Below are positions 6,528-8,515 of a DNA stretch of 8,515 nt, in pieces. The notes below the pieces were generated by a model. The model was not told where the DNA came from. It was given only the letters and a program-made list of their open reading frames with translations, and did no database searches. The DNA lies in assembly GCA_937995555.1 (NCBI GenBank), contig CALKJX010000358.1:1-8515 (forward strand), written 5' to 3'. The position numbers and the translations under genes are program-made. The DNA comes from an uncultured Elioraea sp. (lineage in GTDB: Bacteria > Pseudomonadota > Alphaproteobacteria > Acetobacterales > Acetobacteraceae). The number at the start of each line of letters is the position of its first letter. The stretch's first letter is position 1.

Positions 6528-7615
6528 GCGCCCGGCCGGGTGACGGCGACCGACTTGACCAGCGCGACCACGGGTCGGCCGGGGGCGAGCCCGAGGCGCG
6601 CCACGGCATCCTCGGTGACGTGTGCGCGCAGCCGGGCCGGCCCGACCGCGACCACCACGTCCGCCAAGCCAGAGCGGTCGGGCGCGACCGCATCGACGGT
6701 CCCGGCCAGCGCGTTGTGCACCGACAGCCCCTCCGGCACCCGATCGGCCAGGATCACGTCGCGCGCAGGGATGCGCACGCGCAGCCGCGTGCCAGGGGCG
6801 GCAGCGATCACCGGCGCGAGCAGCTGGCCGGCCGCCGTGTCGAGCACCGAGAGCCGGCGGTCGGCAAGGGTCGCGACCATGGTCGCCTCCCATACACTGC
6901 CGGCCTCGGCGGCGGCGGCGATGATCGGCAGATCGGCGCGCGTGGAGATCGTGCCCACATCGCCCTCAGCGATGATCCGCCCGCGGTCGAGGACCAGCAC
7001 CCGGTCGGCGAGCCGCGCCACCTCCTCGAAGTCGTGCGTCACCAGCACGATCGGGCAGGCGAGGCGGGCGCGCAGCGCCTCGATCTCGGCGTAGAGCGAG
7101 ACGCGCACGGCACGGTCGAGCGCGCTGAATGGCTCGTCGAGCAGCAGCACCTCGGGGTCGCGCGCGAGGGCGCGCGCGACCGCCACGCGCTGGCGCTGCC
7201 CGCCCGAGAGTTCGGCCGGCCGGCGCGCGGTGAACTCATCGAGATGCACGAGCGACAGGAGCTCGCGCGCGCGGGCCGGGCGCTCGGGCTTCGGCAGATG
7301 GCCGAGGGCGGCGGCGACATTCGCCTCGGCGGTCATGTGCGGGAACAGGGCGTAGTCCTGGAACACCAGCCCGACCCGGCGGCGATGCGGCGGCACCCAG
7401 AGATCGGCATCGCTGTCGAACCAGGCCGCGCCGTTGCAGCCGATCCGCCCCGTGCGCGGGCGGTACAGCCCGGCAAGGCAGCGCAGCACGGTGGTCTTGC
7501 CCGATCCCGAGGCGCCGAACAGCGCCGTCACCTCGCCTGGTCGGAGGTCGAAGGCCAGATCGAGCGGAATCGGCGCCTCCTGGCGGAACGCCGCCGAGAG
7601 CACGGCGTCAGCCAC
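6524..7615 (-). CDS. modC: Molybdate ABC transporter ATP-binding protein ModC
   Basis: ModC is the cytoplasmic ATPase that powers molybdate (or tungstate) uptake. Starting at GTG 7615 gives 363 residues, the normal size. Walker A is GASGSGKTT (34-42), Q-loop Q86, signature LSGGQRQRV (137-145), Walker B LLLDEP (157-162), D-loop SALD (164-167) and H-loop H194. The C-terminal part contains a TOBE/Mop-type oxyanion-binding domain: LSVHNALAGTVDAV (297-310) and a second strand group to about 358. This domain, together with the ModA and ModB neighbours, separates it from other ABC ATPases. The GTG overlaps the modB stop in GTGGCTGA (7615-7608), and the stop overlaps the next gene by ATGA. The frame stays open upstream to 7777, but that stretch is the other-frame shadow of modB and gives Arg/Ser-rich nonsense. 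Start choice is an inference. Confidence 0.92.
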   Translation of the reverse strand: MADAVLSAAFRQEAPIPLDLAFDLRPGEVTALFGASGSGKTTVLRCLAGLYRPRTGRIGCNGAAWFDSDADLWVPPHRRRVGLVFQDYALFPHMTAEANVAAALGHLPKPERPARARELLSLVHLDEFTARRPAELSGGQRQRVAVARALARDPEVLLLDEPFSALDRAVRVSLYAEIEALRARLACPIVLVTHDFEEVARLADRVLVLDRGRIIAEGDVGTISTRADLPIIAAAAEAGSVWEATMVATLADRRLSVLDTAAGQLLAPVIAAAPGTRLRVRIPARDVILADRVPEGLSVHNALAGTVDAVAPDRSGLADVVVAVGPARLRAHVTEDAVARLGLAPGRPVVALVKSVAVTRPGA

Positions 7616-8276
7616 GGCGCCGTCCGATCCGTCGCGACAGCGTGTTGGTGATGCCGAGCGCCGCCAGCGACAGCACCAGCAGCGTGGCGGCCATGATGTT
7701 GGCCGAGCGGTCGTCGAACGCCTGCACCCGGTCGTAGATCGCGATCGCGATCGTCTTGGTCTCGCCCGGGATCGCACCGCCGACCATCAGCACCACACCG
7801 AACTCGCCGAGCGTGTGGGCGAAGGTCAGCACGAGCCCGGTGACGATCCCGGGCCAGGCGAGCGGCAGCTCGATGCGCAGGAACACCCGCCACGGCGTCA
7901 GCCCCGAGACCGCGCCCGCCTCGCGCACCGAGGGCTCGATCGCCTCGAAGGCGCGCTGCACGGGCTGGAACGCGAAGGGAACGTTCACCAGAATCGAGGC
8001 GATCAGCAGGCCCTCGAAGGAGAAGGCGAGGAGTTGGCCCGTGAGCGCCTCGACCGCCTGGCCGAGCGGGGAGTGCCGGCCGAACGCGACCAGGAGGTAG
8101 AAGCCGACCACGGTCGGCGGCAGCAGCAGGGGAAGGGCCACCAACGCCTCGACGAAGCCCTTGCCCCGGAAGTCGCGATAGGCGAGCGCGCGGCCCGCCC
8201 AGAGCGCGAGCGGAGTAAGGCAGAGCACGGTGGCGATGCCGAGCTCGATCGAGAGGAGGAACGCTTCCCAGTCCAT
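7608..8276 (-). CDS. modB: Molybdate ABC transporter permease ModB
   Basis: ModB forms the dimeric transmembrane channel of the molybdate importer. The 222-residue length and about five or six hydrophobic segments fit the family. The cytoplasmic EAA loop that docks on ModC is EAGAVSGLTPWRVFLRIELPLA with E119 as its first residue. LGEFGVVLMVGGAIPGETKT (156-175) followed by IAIAIYDRVQAFD is a hallmark of ModB-type permeases and distinguishes it from sulfate permeases. The start at 8276 (MDWEAF) places the first membrane segment at the usual distance from the N terminus; the longer frame to 8396 would read back into modA with Arg/Cys-rich sequence. No good Shine-Dalgarno precedes the ATG. The modA stop is 22 bases upstream, so reinitiation is likely. 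Confidence 0.93.
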   Translation of the reverse strand: MDWEAFLLSIELGIATVLCLTPLALWAGRALAYRDFRGKGFVEALVALPLLLPPTVVGFYLLVAFGRHSPLGQAVEALTGQLLAFSFEGLLIASILVNVPFAFQPVQRAFEAIEPSVREAGAVSGLTPWRVFLRIELPLAWPGIVTGLVLTFAHTLGEFGVVLMVGGAIPGETKTIAIAIYDRVQAFDDRSANIMAATLLVLSLAALGITNTLSRRIGRRRG

Positions 8277-8298
8277 GCGTGCCGGCCGCCGGTCGGCA

Positions 8299-8515
8299 TC
8301 ATTCGCCGGGCAGCACGAAGCCGTAGCGCACCATGATCTCGCGCGCCGGCTTCTCCTGCATATAGGCGTAGAAGCGCTCCGCCACCGGCCCGGCATTGCG
8401 CAGCAGCACCATGCGCTGGCGCAACGGCTCGTGCCATTCGTCGGGGATCAGCGCGAACCGGCCGAGCGGCTTCATCTGCGGCGCCAGCGCCAGCGAGTAG
8501 GCGATGATGCCACCC
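8299..8515 (-). CDS. modA: Molybdate ABC transporter substrate-binding protein ModA, C-terminal 71 residues (5' end outside window)
   Basis: ModA is the periplasmic protein that captures molybdate and hands it to ModB. The window holds only its end: an open frame from the right edge to the TGA at 8301-8299. It begins GGIIAYSLALAPQ, passes through LIPDEWHEPLRQRMVLLRN, and ends AREIMVRYGFVLPGE. The FYAYMQEKPAREIMVRYGF stretch corresponds to the C-terminal helix and closing segment seen in ModA and related oxyanion-binding proteins. The position immediately before modB and modC supports the name. Signal peptide and most ligand residues are outside the window. Any promoter or molybdate-responsive control of the operon should also lie further right. 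Confidence 0.85.
   Translation of the reverse strand, partial: GGIIAYSLALAPQMKPLGRFALIPDEWHEPLRQRMVLLRNAGPVAERFYAYMQEKPAREIMVRYGFVLPGE

Noticed and set aside
5596..6693. 365-residue minus-strand open frame across the TauE/SafE and hypothetical genes
   Set aside because: Its sequence is Arg/Ala-rich low complexity, while the alternative frames give recognisable membrane-protein and coding sequence with ribosome sites.
6000..7651. Long plus-strand frames (364 and 343 residues) opposite tauE, modC and the end of modB
   Set aside because: They are antisense shadows of clear ModC and TauE/SafE sequence and show no motif of their own.
7616..7777. N-terminal extension of modC
   Set aside because: The stretch is Arg/Ser/Thr-rich and is the other-frame reading of the end of modB. 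The GTG at 7615 gives a normal ModC length.

Overview
The window is high-GC DNA whose codon use is dominated by G/C third positions. The gene types and protein wording fit an alphaproteobacterium, probably in the Acetobacteraceae/Rhodospirillales. That placement rests on the look of the MutS and the small hypothetical protein, not on a search. Most of the window is ordinary chromosome, coded almost entirely on the minus strand. I did not find a convincing new multi-gene system.

Positions 1-1039 are insertion-sequence debris. The 3' end of an IS630-family transposase gene (plus strand) abuts, at a TA dinucleotide, the 5' two fifths or so of an IS1380-family transposase gene (minus strand). The simplest reading is an IS630 element inserted into an older IS1380 element. 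The palindrome CTAG at the junction supplies the stop codon of both broken reading frames. The IS1380 gene also seems to have lost its normal start codon.

Positions 1040-2172 (minus) hold two translationally coupled genes for the alpha (PYR-domain) and beta (PP-domain) halves of a split thiamine-diphosphate decarboxylase of the sulfopyruvate/phosphonopyruvate decarboxylase type. The IS1380 end lies within a few dozen bases of the beta stop, so whatever once followed this pair has been displaced. Upstream, and possibly co-transcribed, is a complete mutS (2230-4818, minus) with all its key motifs. MutS has no Shine-Dalgarno sequence, and a possible promoter placed almost on its start codon suggests a leaderless transcript.

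Divergent from mutS is a small VOC-fold (glyoxalase/dioxygenase-like) gene (4901-5293, plus). It converges, with a 6-base gap, on a 125-residue conserved-looking hypothetical gene (5300-5677, minus). The right part (5739-8515, minus) is a tight operon: modA (3' end only), modB, modC and a TauE/SafE-family membrane protein. ModABC would import molybdate (or tungstate) at the expense of ATP. The TauE/SafE protein overlaps modC by ATGA, so its synthesis should be coupled to the importer; its substrate cannot be read from the sequence. The hypothetical gene lies 61 bases downstream in the same direction and could be the operon's last gene.

No rRNA, tRNA, CRISPR array or riboswitch was seen. No intergenic stretch exceeds about 100 bases.
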